Part shown: piece by piece, positions 11,046 to 23,929 of the stretch
Layout: each line of letters opens with the position of its first letter
How positions within the stretch are numbered: the first letter of the stretch is position 1
Source of the DNA: Hippopus hippopus
Taxonomy: Eukaryota; Mollusca; Bivalvia; Cardiida; Cardiidae
DNA: 64,000 nucleotides
Direction: 5' to 3'
Assembly: GCA_946811185.2 (NCBI GenBank)
Contig: OX328109.1
Span: 41,772,129 to 41,836,128 of the forward strand
The notes under the pieces: model-generated
What the model saw: only the letters and a program-made list of their open reading frames with translations
What the model was told of the DNA's origin: nothing
Database searches by the model: none
Position numbers and translations under genes: made by a program

Positions 11046-13020
11046 CATGTAATATGGGTCATGAGCACATAATGAATAGTCCACATTATACGTGTAATGA
11101 GAAATAAATAGCATGTGTTGCAGCATGAGCAGTGTTGGAAAAGGAAAGCAAAATCTTTAAAATATTTTTGATAAAACTTATTCTTTACTACAAGATCCAA
11201 AATTTTAACGACCATGAAGAAGGTTACTGAAAACATTGTGGATAAACGAGAAAATACTAATAACCGAACTAAGCACTAGAGGTGCAGTCTGATCATGGTT
11301 CTACACAGTAAGATTTTCTCTGGTGAAAAGAACTTTGAATTTGCGATATTTTGTAGTTTACCTCTTCCACATTACGCATTTTTGACCAGTCAAAATGAAA
11401 GCATTTGCAAACAACAAATTAGCTGTTGCTTAAACGATGGAATGTGTCTTTGACAGCGTAGAAAACATCTTGGGATAAGGATAAATTGCTGGTTACCAGC
11501 ATTTCTCCCTTTCTTGCAATGCTTTATAGTTTAGCATGAAAGTGTTGATCTACACCTACGTCGTTGCTTGACCTTAGTTGATTCATCTGGGAATGGACAA
11601 ATATATTCAGTTGCAAGACAATCCATTCACGTTTTCTGTACTTTTACATGTTTTGTATAGAAATACTTAACTGTACTATTCCATATGAGTGATGCACCAA
11701 ATGAATGCCCAGTTGTAGGAAGAAATGATCAGTGTGCTAATGGGGAGACAGTTTCTTCTTTTCTGATCCGACTTCTTATTTGCAAAGTCTATGCTATGAA
11801 GGGAAGTCTCTGTAGTTCGACAAAAGTAAATCCTGTTTTGGAAAACGCTACCTTGGAATCATTTAGAGAATAACAGACTCGGAGTGTTTCAAAAATGGTT
11901 TTAATCAGGCCCTCCTTGCGTACATATTAATTTTTTTTTTTTTAATTTTGGTAAAAATGTCATATTGTAAACAGAGTGGAAACTGTATTGAATTTTTACC
12001 ATGTTTACTGGGTACTTCCCCATGTCACGGACATGTAATACGTGCATAAAATAATATAGAGTGTAAATCATAGTAATGATTTCGTTAACAAAGTGAAATC
12101 TATTCTAACCATGCGATAAGGAGGACGATAACAATTTTGACTGCATGAATGTGGTCCATGGGTGATGGTGAAAAGACTTTCATATAGCATGGAATGATAT
12201 GTTGTAAACATCCCTGTTATCATTTCAATGAAAGGCAACTTCATATTAGTCTCGAACTCTATGAAGGGGCACCATTAAGAAAAAGGTCTAAACAACTTTA
12301 TTCACTGGGTTTAATATGATACCAATCATTGTGTTGATAATAGAAGTGATAAATACAATCCTGATGTCAATGAGTTCTCATGGGTCAACAGCAAGAAATA
12401 TCTTTAATTCCAGCAAATGTCATTAGATTTTGAAAAAAGCTCAACACTTGTCTTCATTAATACTCTGACTTCCTTTGCTGACACAGCTTATAGATAGGAT
12501 AAATTGTAATGATAAGGCACAATGTTTCTCATGGAATCTATTCTGTATCACTAAGATCATAGTTGATGATTTTGTAAACTATGGATACGTTTTTGGGTAC
12601 CAGCCGTTTTACGTGACCAAGAACAGTTCTGTCAGTACTTTGATTCAACCAAAATTGCTTCTTCTTCTATAAAATACCTGTTTTTGCATTAGATATGAGT
12701 GTATAATCCCATCTGAACGTGTTTCTGACATATTAAATGTAGAAAATGAAAAGAAATTTTAACCTGAACTGCTATTCATTGATATCCCATATGCAGCACT
12801 GCACTTGATGACCTTTGACCTCTGTAACTCCCAAAAGCCCCGCTCGCCAGGTGGCAGACTTTGACAAAGTGCTCAGGAGACCTCTGAGGTTCAGAAAATA
12901 ATAGTGCCGAAAATTCCCCCGGGGGGGGGGACCTATTGGTGGCTCAAGGTCTAAGATAAAATCTATACCGAACTGAATGGGACTTTAAGCAGTCATATAC
13001 TCTGATTGTAATAAAGCATG
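11046..13020. other. Non-coding; two degraded TTAA-MITE traces
   Basis: MITE fragments at ~11,215-11,270 and ~11,355-11,545 (AATTGCTGGTTACCAGCATT). The rest is unassigned; a G10 run is near 12,925. Confidence 0.5.
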
Positions 13021-13024
13021 TCTT

Positions 13025-13284
13025 TTAACCTTTTACCAATCGACAAAATTTGAGACTGGTCCGAATTCAAAGCATTTGCAGACGAGAAATTAAGTATTGC
13101 TCAAAAAATCAAATTTGTCTGTGATGGGACAGAAAACATTGTGGGGAAAAGGATACAATACTGGTAAACATTGTTGGAAAAAGAGAAAATGCTGGTTACC
13201 AGCATTTTCTCCTTTTCCGACGATGTTTTCAAAAGCCATTTTAACAGGATCATTAAGAGTTGGGATTGTTTGGTGAAGGGTCAA
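13025..13284. mobile_element. TTAA foldback MITE with partly duplicated core
   Basis: TTAACCTTTTACCAATCGAC opens the copy. ACATTGTGG...AAAAGG occurs twice before the hairpin core, giving ~260 bp instead of ~230. Confidence 0.65.
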
Positions 13285-13404
13285 TGTTTGAGCTTGTAGA
13301 TGATTAATTTAAATTTTCATAACTGTATAGAAAACTGGTATTTCATTGAAAACCGTGTGCATGAATATTTGGTTCGGTAATCTAATATAGGTCTAGTTTT
13401 ATTA

Positions 13405-13645
13405 GATAAAACTCTTTACCAAACGACAAAATATTGGACTTGTCCAAGTTGAAAGCGTTTGTAGACGACAAATCAAATGAGTCTGAAATGGCGGACATTT
13501 GTCTTTGAAAGCGTAGCAATTTTTTTTTTTCGAAAAGAAGAAAAGGCTGGTTTAGGATACAAGCATTTTCTTAAAACCCACAATGTTTTCAATTGCCTTC
13601 TTCCTCATGGTCTTTAAAACACTTTGTAGTAAAGTAAAGGGATGG
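13405..13645. mobile_element. TTAA foldback MITE, degraded
   Basis: ACTCTTTACCAAACGACAAA at the left; the core is mutated (GGCTGGTTTAGGATACAAGC); the right end TTTGTAGTAAAG is followed by AAGG. Confidence 0.55.
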
Positions 13646-14999
13646 GATAATTTTACACACTAATTGTCAATTGACAGTCACAATTAAGCATAAAGTTAAA
13701 TCACTGGAATTTTCATCTCATATTTAACATTTGGTCAATCCAGTAGATCTAAAAAACAATCCACAAATAACAAAGAATATCAAAGTCACCGCTACATAAA
13801 CAGAAACCACATCTTCACATGATTGTACATGGTACGCGATGCAAACAATTGTTTGTACCTTCTTCATGGGTGTGGCAATCTGATTGTTATCACTTTTTTT
13901 TTTTATTTTTAATTATATGACGACTAACATTAGGTAGTGGTCACACGAAATATATCAGTTAGGGCTTTCACAATCAGTTTTGGAGCATTCCGTTACATTC
14001 AGGTGTGTAGGTTCTCAACCCCTTGCCACACGCGCGCGCACTAGTAAGTTTCTCTCTCAGAGATCGCCATTTTCCTCACATGCTTTTTGCATCAATTAAA
14101 ATAGTAGGCTAACGTCGTTGCATAATGTCAAAAACGTATGAAGGGCGATTGAGATTTGCCCGTTGTCTGCGCATGTCATATTCTTCGAAAATTCGACCTG
14201 TCTGCTATGACGCATTACTATCCTGTACAGGATAGATATTAATACGCGGTGTGTAAACTAAAAGTCGCCTCCAATAAAGTAGCAATGGAAAACAATGGCT
14301 ATAAGCAATACATATGTGGGGAAAATGTAGCCTGTTTTTCACTCCAAAATCTTACACATATAATTATTTCAAAAGGGAAAAATAGTTTTTACAAATACAA
14401 CTGTTTTACCGCACATTTCTGCAAAAAGTTTTCAAGAATAGACTTTAGGGAAACAAGGAATCATGCAGGGTTTTTTCCACAGACTTATCAGCAAGAAGTG
14501 TCTGGGCTTATACCGAAGCTATTACCCTAGCCTGTAGGGGCTGTTTTTATAAATGGCCGGTCCATAGGTCGCGTGCTAGCTTACCATAGGCGAATGAATC
14601 GTACCAGGTAGATTTTTATTGAGTAAACTTTTATTTTATTTTAAAATTCGAAGTAGCGGTTGTCGTTTGAAAAGCAGTCCGGTTCTGTACCCAGAATACC
14701 CAAATCAGTTAGGTCTGTACTTGAAAAATGCCACCTAGCGGAAAATAATGTTTCTTACCATGCATGCACAAGAGTGCTCAAAGAAAGATAACTCTATCGG
14801 ACTGGCGATAATCAGTATTTAAATCGACGAAATGAGAAGCCCTTTCATGGTCAAGATAAGTGTCAAAAAAAAAAATTCTACATCTACGTTGATAGATCTA
14901 AGTACTACAACAGTCAATCTCACACATGATAATACGTAATAATATGATTAAAAACTGATAAAAGCAGAAGAACTCAGTGTAAGAATTGAAACTTGATAG
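13646..14999. other. Non-coding stretch downstream of the LINE 3' end
   Basis: A 93-codon plus-strand ORF (14,249-14,530) has no recognisable domain. Nothing else was seen. Confidence 0.45.
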
Positions 15000-15068
15000 T
15001 GAAGCCTGACCTGAAAGAATACAATAGTCTTGATGTTGTTAGGCAGGACATTCTTACTTAATGTTTAC

Positions 15069-15995
15069 TTACTGTTCCGAGACCATAGGTAAGCTATAAG
15101 CTCCTGTTGGTCCTTCTCTTCTAAATTTATTTCTTAAGTTAGTGTCCAAGTAACAACTTAGGGTAAACTTTTGAGGGTGGTTGCGCCAATGGTTGTTGAG
15201 ACGACTTTTAAAGGAGTTGATAGTCGGAGCTGTAATCACATCATCTGGTAGGGAGTTCCAGGTGTCAGTCACTCTAATACTGAAGGTGTTCTTGCGCAGT
15301 TCTGTTCTTGAATGTTTTTTTTATATAATTTAAGTTGATTGCCTCTTGTAGACTTAGTACTGGATAATTGCAGCAGACCCATGTTTGATGTAGAATTGAA
15401 AACATGAAGAATTTTATATACTTGTAACATGTCTGCTCGCTTCCGTCTGTATTCCAATGTAGGTAGCCCAAGATGTCTCAAGCGGTTTGTATAAGATAGG
15501 TTAGCAATTGTTGGGACTGACTTTGTTGCTCTACGCTGAACTTGTTCTGTAGCGAATTGATGTTTTTTTAGATATGGCGACCAAACCGGACTGGCATACT
15601 CTAAATGAGGTCTCACCGTGGATTTGTACACACGGAGGAATATTGTTTTGTCAAGGTAAGTAAAGGTTCTAAAAATGATGCCAAGATTTCTGTTTGCTAA
15701 CTTAATTTTTGTTGTTATGTGTGATGAAAAGTTTAAATTTCGGCCAACTGTGACTCCCAAATCTTTTTCTTCAGTAACATTACATATTGGCACAGATTTG
15801 TTTGATTCATTAATAATTTTGTAGGTATTATCGGGATAATTTTTACCAATATGTAAACGTTTACATTTCTTGACACTGAAATCCAAATCCCATTGTTTTG
15901 TCCGGTTGAAGAAGTTATTTGTTGTTTCTTGCATCTGTCGGTGATCATCTTCATTATTTATGATAGAGTAACTTTTAGTGTCATCTGCGAAGAGC
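15069..15995 (-). pseudogene. LINE ORF2 C-terminus: RT FADD box to C-terminal domain
   Basis: The frame is open from VKLFADDTKSYS (the RT catalytic Asp-Asp, ~15978-15995) through WDLDFSVKKCKRLHIG, VRPHLEYASPVWSPY and RRATKSVPT to ~15300. One frameshift then moves to RKNTFSIRVTDTWNSLPDDV and SFKSRLNNHWRNHPQKF, which ends at 15069. RT motifs before FADD are missing. Confidence 0.85.
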
Positions 15996-15999
15996 TTGA

Positions 16000-16260
16000 C
16001 TATACATAGTCAAGAAATTGCTTTTTGTACATCTTCCATGGTAATCTCAATCTGTATTGTTGGTTGGTGTACAACTCATAGCCGTCGGTTGTGAAGGTAT
16101 TTTCATTTACATCAAACTGAGTAATCTTGGGATTGCATTCTGTAACAGCTACAATGGGCGGATTTTTGTCTGCAGTATTAGCTTTAAGCTCCGTTAGTTT
16201 ACTGGTGAGGGTATCTGCATTCGTATATAGTATTAATAATTTATCAGAGTGACTGTTCAC
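16000..16260 (-). pseudogene. LINE ORF2 N-terminus: endonuclease start fused to inter-domain linker
   Basis: LLILYTNADTLTSKLTELKA and PPIVAVTECNPK are the opening of an APE-type endonuclease. After GYELYTN the DNA jumps: in a second frame it reads IEITMEDVQKAI, which is the linker that normally precedes the RT domain. The rest of the endonuclease is deleted and the frame ends at a stop. Confidence 0.7.
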
Positions 16261-16499
16261 ATAGGTGCACGCTGTACTTGAGTTAAAAGTAAAACACGAG
16301 TCCTAATCTCTGTTTACATCTGGCAAAAGCGGTTCCTCAGGTTGAGCCAGTCTCCCGCCAACAATTGTTTCTTTGGTGATGCTAGTATCGTTCATGTAAG
16401 CTGCTATTGACTGATTATTGTAATTTGGTTTGTCCGTTATGTCGTCCAGTAAGTTTGTCTGTGTATGATCTTGGTTTTTAGAGTGATCACTCTACTAGA

Positions 16500-17395
16500 G
16501 TGCACTTCCTGATTTCGTTGGGTAAGTTTTTTGGTAGGTATCACTTCACCATCCCTTAAAACAGCATTTTCATTCATTTTTCTTGCCTCCTGTAATTCTT
16601 CTAACAAACGTTTACGTTCAGTTCTTTGTTGGGTGTGTAGTCTGGAGGTATTATTACTCCTTTCAAATAACTAAGTGCTTAAATCTTTATTTCTTTAGTT
16701 TTTTGTAAGATTTCTCTCCTACTTCTTTTGTTTTCTAACACCAGCTTATATGGTCTTGGTTTAGTGTTCTGTATGGATAGTTTGTTTCCTATTCTAAATG
16801 CAGCTTTGATATCAATTTGGATGTCAAGTTTCGAGCAAATATCATTAAAATGTTTCAAATCAGCTTCTTTCCTTTTTACAGGAGATTCATCATTTGATTC
16901 TGGGAGATTATAGACCATGACATTCACTCCTCTACTTTTTCTTTCTTCATACTCCTTTATCCTGCTGTCTATTTCTGCTTCCTTTTCATTCTTAATTTCA
17001 TCCTTGATCTCAATTTTGACAATCTTGGTGTGTGTTTCAACTTTTTCTTCTATCTTTTTATCAACTGCTTCTGGTGATGATTCTAACCTAGTTAGTCGCT
17101 GTTCATTTGTCTTCTTAATGGCAGTGATAGATTCATCAAGTCGTAACAGGGTCGGCATTGTGTACTTACAAGTAGAACAGGACCAGGCTAAATTCAGTCC
17201 AGGAGTATTTATCAGTTTGTATTGTTCCTTGTTTACCTTAAGACAGGTTGTAAAAAAACTGAGATTACAATGTATATGACAGAGTGATTCTACTTCTTCG
17301 TTCAGTTGTAAGTCACACTGAGGGCATACTTCGTTGTCTGAGCTCTGACGTATTTTCTTTTTTACTATTTTCAATAGAACGCTCATTCTCAGCAA
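16500..17395 (-). pseudogene. LINE ORF1 (PHD-like zinc finger, coiled coil, RRM-like domain)
   Basis: The open part (17395-16679, 238 codons) has Cys/His residues in a PHD-like order (CPQCDLQL, CHIHC, C-x-x-x-x-x..WSCSTC), a Lys/Glu-rich coiled coil, then RGVNVMVYNLPESNDES and the segments AFRIG and RPYKLVLENKRSRREIL, which are the usual ORF1 C-terminal signature. The frame then stops, but the next ~180 nt of minus strand still read TERKRLLEELQEARKMNENA in another frame, so the true C-terminus is frameshifted. Confidence 0.75.
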
Positions 17396-17400
17396 TAGGG

Positions 17401-19440
17401 AACATTTTAGAAAAAAACATGTCGTAGCCCTCTACATTGAATATAAACAGTAATTATGTGGTAATGACTAACAATAATGCAGCTGGGAGGGTAGTCTGTT
17501 AAATATAAACACTTAAAAACTCACTCCTACTGTAATGCTGAATGAGGTGTGAGTTCAAAGACACAAAATGATGCCTACGTTACCTGTCGCAACGGCAGGT
17601 TTGCTATTGCTAGGGGCAAATTCATTACTAGATTAATTGCAAAGACGGACACTATTATTCTTTAATTCGTCAGCAATATCAGTATGTATTATTTAGCAGG
17701 TTGATAGTGATGAAAAATAGAACATAGCAGAGCACCAGTGCATAAATGGTTTGTCGCCAGATTCAGCGTGCCTACGTTACGCTACCAGAAATGTAATAGA
17801 TAATCCGATATTCTTTTTGCACTGCCTAAAGATCAGTCGACACATACTTTGATGATATATGGATTTTCAACCATGTCCTTCGAGTATATTTCAATTGCGC
17901 AGTGTCTACATGCACCGAGGGGAATGGTTATAAAAATTAGCGATATCTACGTTACATACCCTATTTATCGGCTTACACATTTATATGTTTTATGCAGTAC
18001 TTTTAGCCCCTCGTTTCTAGGCCACTATTGAGTAAAATAAATTTTGAACAAATACTACTACCTATAAATAAACTGATGAAATATATGATGAAAATACCTA
18101 CGTTACTGATACCTACGTTACCATTACGTTACCAACAGAGTGGGTGTGATACGTTCGGCCACTTCTGACATCTTTTTATCCATGACATCATTGGATTTGT
18201 AGTACCCATTGGTAAAAACAACGTAGTGGCTATATTTGCATGTGTAAAGTATACTTTGTTTGGAGTGAGTTGTTTTTTTACCTGTTACTTAATCACGGTG
18301 GCAAGACACTTTGATTTATTCTATTAATCGGATAGGTTTCAATTATAGTACTATTTGAACACTTTTGTATTGTTAAATGCTTTTGACTATGTCGATTTTG
18401 CCATCATTAGAATGTGACATGGCCTCTGAAATATGCATACCTACATGTACGTTACTGGTAGGTAACGTAGGTATTATCAAAGTTTACTTCACAGTGTAAT
18501 TTCAAATTATGTTAATTGTCAGAATTCGGTATTTCAGGTGAAAGTAGGGTGTCTAGTTTATCACACGCGCCTATATATTTGATAAATCACATATAACTTA
18601 AACAGGATTTGTGAAGACGTTAGATATGAAATGTCTCATACAACTTAGAACTAAGGACGGAGTTTTAGTTTTTTTGATAAAAGAAATCTTTGCTGTTAAT
18701 CTGCCGCTCTGTTGATTGTGTGAATTTTTGGGGAAAAAATCATTTTTCGCAGTATAGGTATCACCATCGAATTCCCGGTAAAAGGTATGAGCTAAACTAA
18801 ATTTGCTGTTACAAAGAGGGAGTTAGTTATTGCTTGTATTTATGTGATCTGTGCTTCTCCAGTTTAGATGGGAAAAGTAAGAGCTGAAATCTATACAGGA
18901 CTATCAAGGATGTAACAAAGCTAAACTCAGCAATGAATATCTACATAACTAAGGGGGGTAGGAAATACTTAATTCAAGCAGCTAGAAACGCAAAGATAGA
19001 AATGAGAAAATATAATTGGTGGACAAGTGTTTGAAAGTAAGAATTGGTAAGAGACTAAAACTGATTTTTGTTCTAAATTCAAATGATGCGTTAGAGAAAA
19101 AAGCATAGACAAAGGCAAATAATTTCAGAGAATCAAGAGTGGATACTCTTAAAATGATAGATCTACCTGAACAAGAGCATTAAATAGCAGGAAACAAAGT
19201 AAAACACGAAATTGACCAGCTAAATTTGACCCGCGGGAAAAAAAATCCCGTATAGTATACCTACGTTACCTCCGTAACTATGTTTTACAATATCTGTATG
19301 TTAGAAATCAATACCCAAAGATATAAGATCATTTATTCCTATGTGAAAAACTTATGCACGTACAATTTGCATAATACAACATCAAAATTGCTAAGCCTTC
19401 AGCTCCTAAGATAATAAACCCTATAAATATTCACTCTGAC
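17401..19440. other. Non-coding stretch with a cluster of TACGTTAC words
   Basis: CCTACGTTACC-like words at ~17,574, 17,771, 17,946, 18,102, 18,113, 18,122, 18,449, 18,463 (complement) and 19,259. No coding frame. Confidence 0.55.
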
Positions 19441-19445
19441 AGTAA

Positions 19446-20872
19446 CAGGGGTGTGGAAATCTTGAAATTTTCTACTTATCCATGGACAAGTAAATCTAAA
19501 AAATCTACTTGTCCGTCAGAGAAGTTTACTTGTCCAAAACAAAACAATTTTAAATGGCACACAAAGACCTAACCGAATGTAGTTTGTAGATAATGATGTC
19601 CTTTTAACCATTTAAATTTGCTTTGTTTGGGTTTTTAATAATAATGATGAAAATAAATCAAGCAAACCTTTATGGGGCTTTTTTCCGAAAAATTGGGAAG
19701 GGGCCTTAGCCTTTCATTTCTTTTGATATTCAAGTGCGATTTTGGCCAAATTGGGAAAAAGCAGACTGACTTTCAAGGTACATCAATAAAACAAATTAAT
19801 GGCACTGTACATACAAGTAAATAGACTGGTGCAACAATTTAATTGAAAAAGATTCAAGTTACACTATAACTGCTTAAACCATGGCCAAATATCTCGGTGT
19901 TTGCCCTTACAGCCCTTTTTAACACTACTGTGGCACACCCATGCATGCCGGAGTTAATACTTCAGCAGAACAGCTTACCAGCTATCATACGATACAAGGG
20001 AATCATTATCTGTGGAAGTTAAAAGGCTAGGCTTGGTTATTGTGTCTGGAGATGTAGAGTTCGCATCATGTGCAGTGATAATAATTGTTTAGTTTTCAGA
20101 CAACGGGAGATCGGCGATGTCCGACAGACCCGGCACTTCAGATTGAGACTCAGTATGCGGAGATTTGATTACCTGTAGATCGATCTGCAAAGAATTTAAA
20201 CGTTTTACGCCGAAAGTAAAAAGGCTGCGCTGGCCTTTATCGTCTACAGTCCTTTTAACAAACTTTTTGTAATGTTTCCCGGTTTTTGACACGTTTTACT
20301 TGGATACAGCGTGTTTGGTTTTCTTTCAAATACGTTTACTGCAACCGAGTAAGAATGTGTTCCACAGTGTTAAATTAAGACAATTTCTTTTGTCAGCTGC
20401 AAGTTTCTGCGAACGACAAAAAAGAATTTTGTATTGAATGATTGGGAAATGACAACCGCGTCAAGTCTACGGGCGGTATTATAATATGCAAAAAAATAAC
20501 TCGTTTCGGTTATTGTTGCCTCCATTTAACAAACCAAATGACGCCAAGAAACCACAACATTTCGGCCGTACTGCAGCGCAGTCAAAATTTAAAAAAAAAG
20601 CCTGCGTTGGAGATAAAATCAGAGTCGGCCAAATTTTGTTTTGATTCCAGGTATCAGGGAATAGTTTATCATAATTCAATTTAAAAATGTTCTTGTTTAC
20701 GAATTGAGACGGAGATAACATTTCCATTTCACAAGGATAATGTTATATAATACAGATTTTTACTTTCAATTTCCTCCTCGTTTTCTACTTGTCCGCGGAC
20801 GAGTAGATTGCAAAAAGCCACTTGTCCGACGTCAAATTTACCCGAGTCGGACGTAGGATTTCCACACCCCTG
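19446..20872. mobile_element. hAT-like DNA transposon, non-autonomous, 1,427 bp, 5-bp flanks
   Basis: Perfect 16-bp terminal inverted repeats CAGGGGTGTGGAAATC sit at both ends, directly flanked by AGTAA (19441-19445 and 20873-20877). TACTTGTCC-like subterminal motifs are repeated near both ends, as expected for transposase binding sites. CAGGGG termini are typical of hAT; hAT usually makes 8-bp duplications, but some lineages make 5-bp ones. A minus-strand 67-codon ORF at 20292-20089 (MSKTGKHYKKFVKRTVDD, RSLFTFGVKR) might be the first exon of a lost transposase. Confidence 0.8.
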
Positions 20873-20877
20873 AGTAA

Positions 20878-22620
20878 ACATGAAATTTTGCATTGAAATA
20901 ACATTGAAATATAGAATTCCCTATTTTCAGATTGAGAAATGTCATATTATTGTCGAGTCTTGTCATTTCGGTTTGGTAAGCATACTGCTTATTCGTTCTG
21001 GATATTTATTTGACCACTAGGGTGTTTGTACATGTACCTGAGACATTATCCACGTAATTTGATGCTTACGTTACCATTTCTATGGGTTAAATTATGTGCT
21101 TGTGGACTCAAAATCGATATCATTTCATTTCATATTCAATTTATTTGTATTCGTACTGTTTCCTGGTTTACCAAAATGTTAAGGGATCTGCTTTAAAGAC
21201 CACCATTAACAATTCAACGGAATGTGAAGCTTACTATCTCTGCATGTAAATGAAAACTACTTTTGAACATTGTTTTTGACGACTGTAATCGGTCTGTGAA
21301 GGCATATACAAGTACTTTAAAATTGTCCAAAGATCGATAGAAATACTTTTGAAATTTGTTTTGTAATTTGTGAAAATTTGAATATGTCAAAAGACATTTA
21401 TTTGATTCTTTAATTGACGACAAATTTAACACACACCAACAGTAACGTAGAAATCAGTTAATTTGTACCATGTCATGTCTGTTTGGTATATTGTGGTCCA
21501 GGATTGTTTGATGCAGCGCAGCTTCCGCTAAATTAAGCTGAGATAATAGCTTCGTAATATGCAATTATCAGAAATTGACTTTTCTTATGTTGATTTTTGA
21601 CCAAATATGACATCCAAAGAGTTCCTTATTACTTAGAATGAGCGAGAAGTACGCTGAACTGGAGTACTTGTTTCAAAGTTCAAAGTTCGCCTGAGATATC
21701 TGGTTAAACTTTCTGCCATGTCTACTTTTCTATCAAATACAATTAACTTTAATAAAGATTATAATTTGATTAAGCTAAAATTCAGATAAGAATAAGAGTG
21801 TGCTTACCAGTATAGCTTGATTTTCCCATGCTGACTGGTGCTCTACATTTAAAGTAATATGTTTACAGATTCAAATTTATTTACCATTGGTAATATATCT
21901 CTTTACCTATGGAATTAAGTAGTTTCACATTATTGATGAAAATTTTATTTCTAAATGTGGTTATTCATCACAGTTTAATAGAGTTCACTAAGTATAGCTC
22001 GGATTCCCGTGCTGACTTAGTTCGATGCATTAAATTGCAAACAGACTGAGTTATGAATAATAGTTTTCCATGTGTAGCACTATTTTTGTGTCAACCAGCA
22101 ATCACATTGTATTTGTATTAATATCTTTTTTTAACCAGACTTTGGACAAAAGCAGATCAGGATGAACACCATCTACATAGAGATTGAAGTTATAATAAGT
22201 CTGTCTTGATTTTGTTCTCTTATCTCCTTTCTTATAGTTTGAATTTACTTGAAGGTCAGTGCTGAAACTTGGACTGTGTGTTCCCAATTGTGAATTAAAT
22301 TCGCTTATCTGTTCACCAACTTAAACATTGAGCAGAATAAGAAAAATTATACTTTCCTGCTTAGAATAATCACACTACCTTCGGATTCTCGAAACAGTTT
22401 AATTGGATGCATCCAAATTGGCTTTATTTCTAACGGATCTACAATTTTCTTTTCTCTCAGTCCTCAAAAACACGTCCACCATGTTCGCGCATGCACACCA
22501 CCCTCTGGATTTCTGATCGCGCAAGGAAAGAAACTGTTCATATAATACTGCGCCCGAGAGTGTTGCATGATGTAATTGTAATTTCAAGAAGGTGTAAGAT
22601 GCTTTTCGTCTACATGTACT
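20878..22620. other. Non-coding stretch
   Basis: Two further TACGTTAC words (21,066; complement at 21,442). CTTACCAGTATAGCTTGATT and TAAGTATAGCTCGGATTCCC (~21,805, ~21,989) are an unassigned local near-repeat. Confidence 0.45.
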
Positions 22621-22629
22621 ACTTTTTTT

Positions 22630-23775
22630 TTTTCATTTTTTAGAGAGCATCTAGCATTACCAGAGATTAAAATTTTCGACGATGTTCAAGAGTATGACAT
22701 TTAAGATTTTCAAGTACTGATGTTATACATAGTACACTACTGTAGTGAGAATAATCGTTTGTTACATATTTAGCAGCAGCTCTTTGCACTCTTTCTAGTT
22801 CACGAGTAAGATCTTTCTGCCATCGATGCCAAACTGTGTTACAATATTTTAGCTGGGGTCTTACGTAAGTTTTGAAGGCTGTTTCTTTGAGCTTAATATT
22901 AATAATTAGTTTGGGTGTTTCTTTTAATGAATTTAAGAGTATTTTGCTTTAGATGATAAATTTTGATTGTGCTTTTTCCAACCAAAGTCTTTACTGGGTG
23001 TAACTCCTAGGTATTTTGCTCATTTTGTGGTTTTGAGTTCTACGTTATATAATTTGTAGGGGGACAAGATGATGCTTTTGTTTTTAGTTATCCCCATTGC
23101 TGCACATTTATTGAATTCCATGGAAAATTGTTTTTCCCTAAGTTTCAGATATAGTAAATCGTTTTGCAGTTTTTTTTTTTTTCAACATTAGATGAAGATT
23201 CAATCGCAAGATATACTATATAGTATCATCAGCAAAGAGTCTTATTCTGCTTTTAACCCGGTCAGACATGTAACGAAGAAAGAGACAGGCACCAAGGACA
23301 GAACCTTTGGGCACCACAGCCATAACTGGAACTGAATCGGACTGCTCACCTTTAACAACAACTGTCCGAGTACGTTGACTAAGAAATCATCGGATCCAAA
23401 AGATGGTACGTTTACCTATTCCAAGTTTCATGAGTTTATAGATTGGAAGTTGATGGTCCACCTTATGGAAAGGTTTGATGAAGTCCATTACAATAAGGTC
23501 TGTCTGCCTGGCGTCCTCTAGATTATCAAAAATTTCTTGTGTCAAAGAAAGAAACTGGGTTTCACAACTATGTTTTGAACAAAAGCTATGTTGGAAAGGA
23601 ATTTTTTTCTTCTTTTGTTTTTAGTCAAGATGGTCCATGATATTAGGGGCTGAAATACGTTCAAAGATTTTTGATGAAATGCATGTGATAGAAATAGGTC
23701 TATAGTTACTTGCTTTGTTTTTGGGACCTTTGGTAAAGACCTGTACTATACAGTTGCCGTTTTCTAGTCGTCAGT
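22630..23775 (-). pseudogene. Second LINE RT remnant, older and heavily mutated
   Basis: Minus-strand translation in shifting frames gives SNYRPISITCISSKIFERI, then DLIVMDFIKPFHKVDHQLPI (motif A; the usual AFD is PFH), VVPKGSVLGACLFLRYMSDR (normally GVPQGSVLGP), RLFADDT, and finally TYVRPQLKYCNTVWHRWQ and ELERVQRAAAKYVTN. The order is that of a LINE reverse transcriptase. Stops and frameshifts make it dead. No ORF1 or endonuclease is visible nearby. Confidence 0.8.
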
Positions 23776-23929
23776 CCTGAACCGTTGAATGCAAATCACG
23801 ATTAGAAATCTTGCATCGAAAACAAAATGCAATGCAAAACTGGGCTAAACAATTAAGAAAGAACAAAAAGTGTTACCCAACAGCACATGGCAACAAAGAA
23901 GCAATTCATAAGTACAGATTATAAATGGC

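Larger units (their letters stand above)
15000..17400 (-). mobile_element. Non-LTR retrotransposon remnant (CR1/L2/jockey-like), internally deleted
   Basis: Reading the minus strand from 17.4 to 15.0 kb: ORF1, its frameshifted C-terminus, the start of an apurinic-type endonuclease, a short linker, then the RT catalytic box and thumb. Most of the endonuclease and the N-terminal RT are absent, so the copy cannot move. The order and the FADDTK, LEYASPVWSPY and WNSLPDDV motifs are typical of LINE ORF2. The 3' end near 15.0 kb lacks an obvious poly-A tail. The clade is not resolved. Confidence 0.85.

Noticed and set aside
10817..11236. 139-codon minus-strand ORF
   Set aside because: Its second half (IVPIPTLRR repeats) is just the GCGCAAAGTAGGAAT tandem array, and the first half is AT-rich intergenic sequence.
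14249..14530. 93-codon plus-strand ORF
   Set aside because: No domain, no splice context, and no compositional contrast with its surroundings.
19446..20872. 8-bp target duplication for the CAGGGGTGTGG element
   Set aside because: Flanking octamers GACAGTAA and AGTAAACA do not match; only AGTAA directly abutting both TIRs is identical, so a 5-bp duplication is reported.
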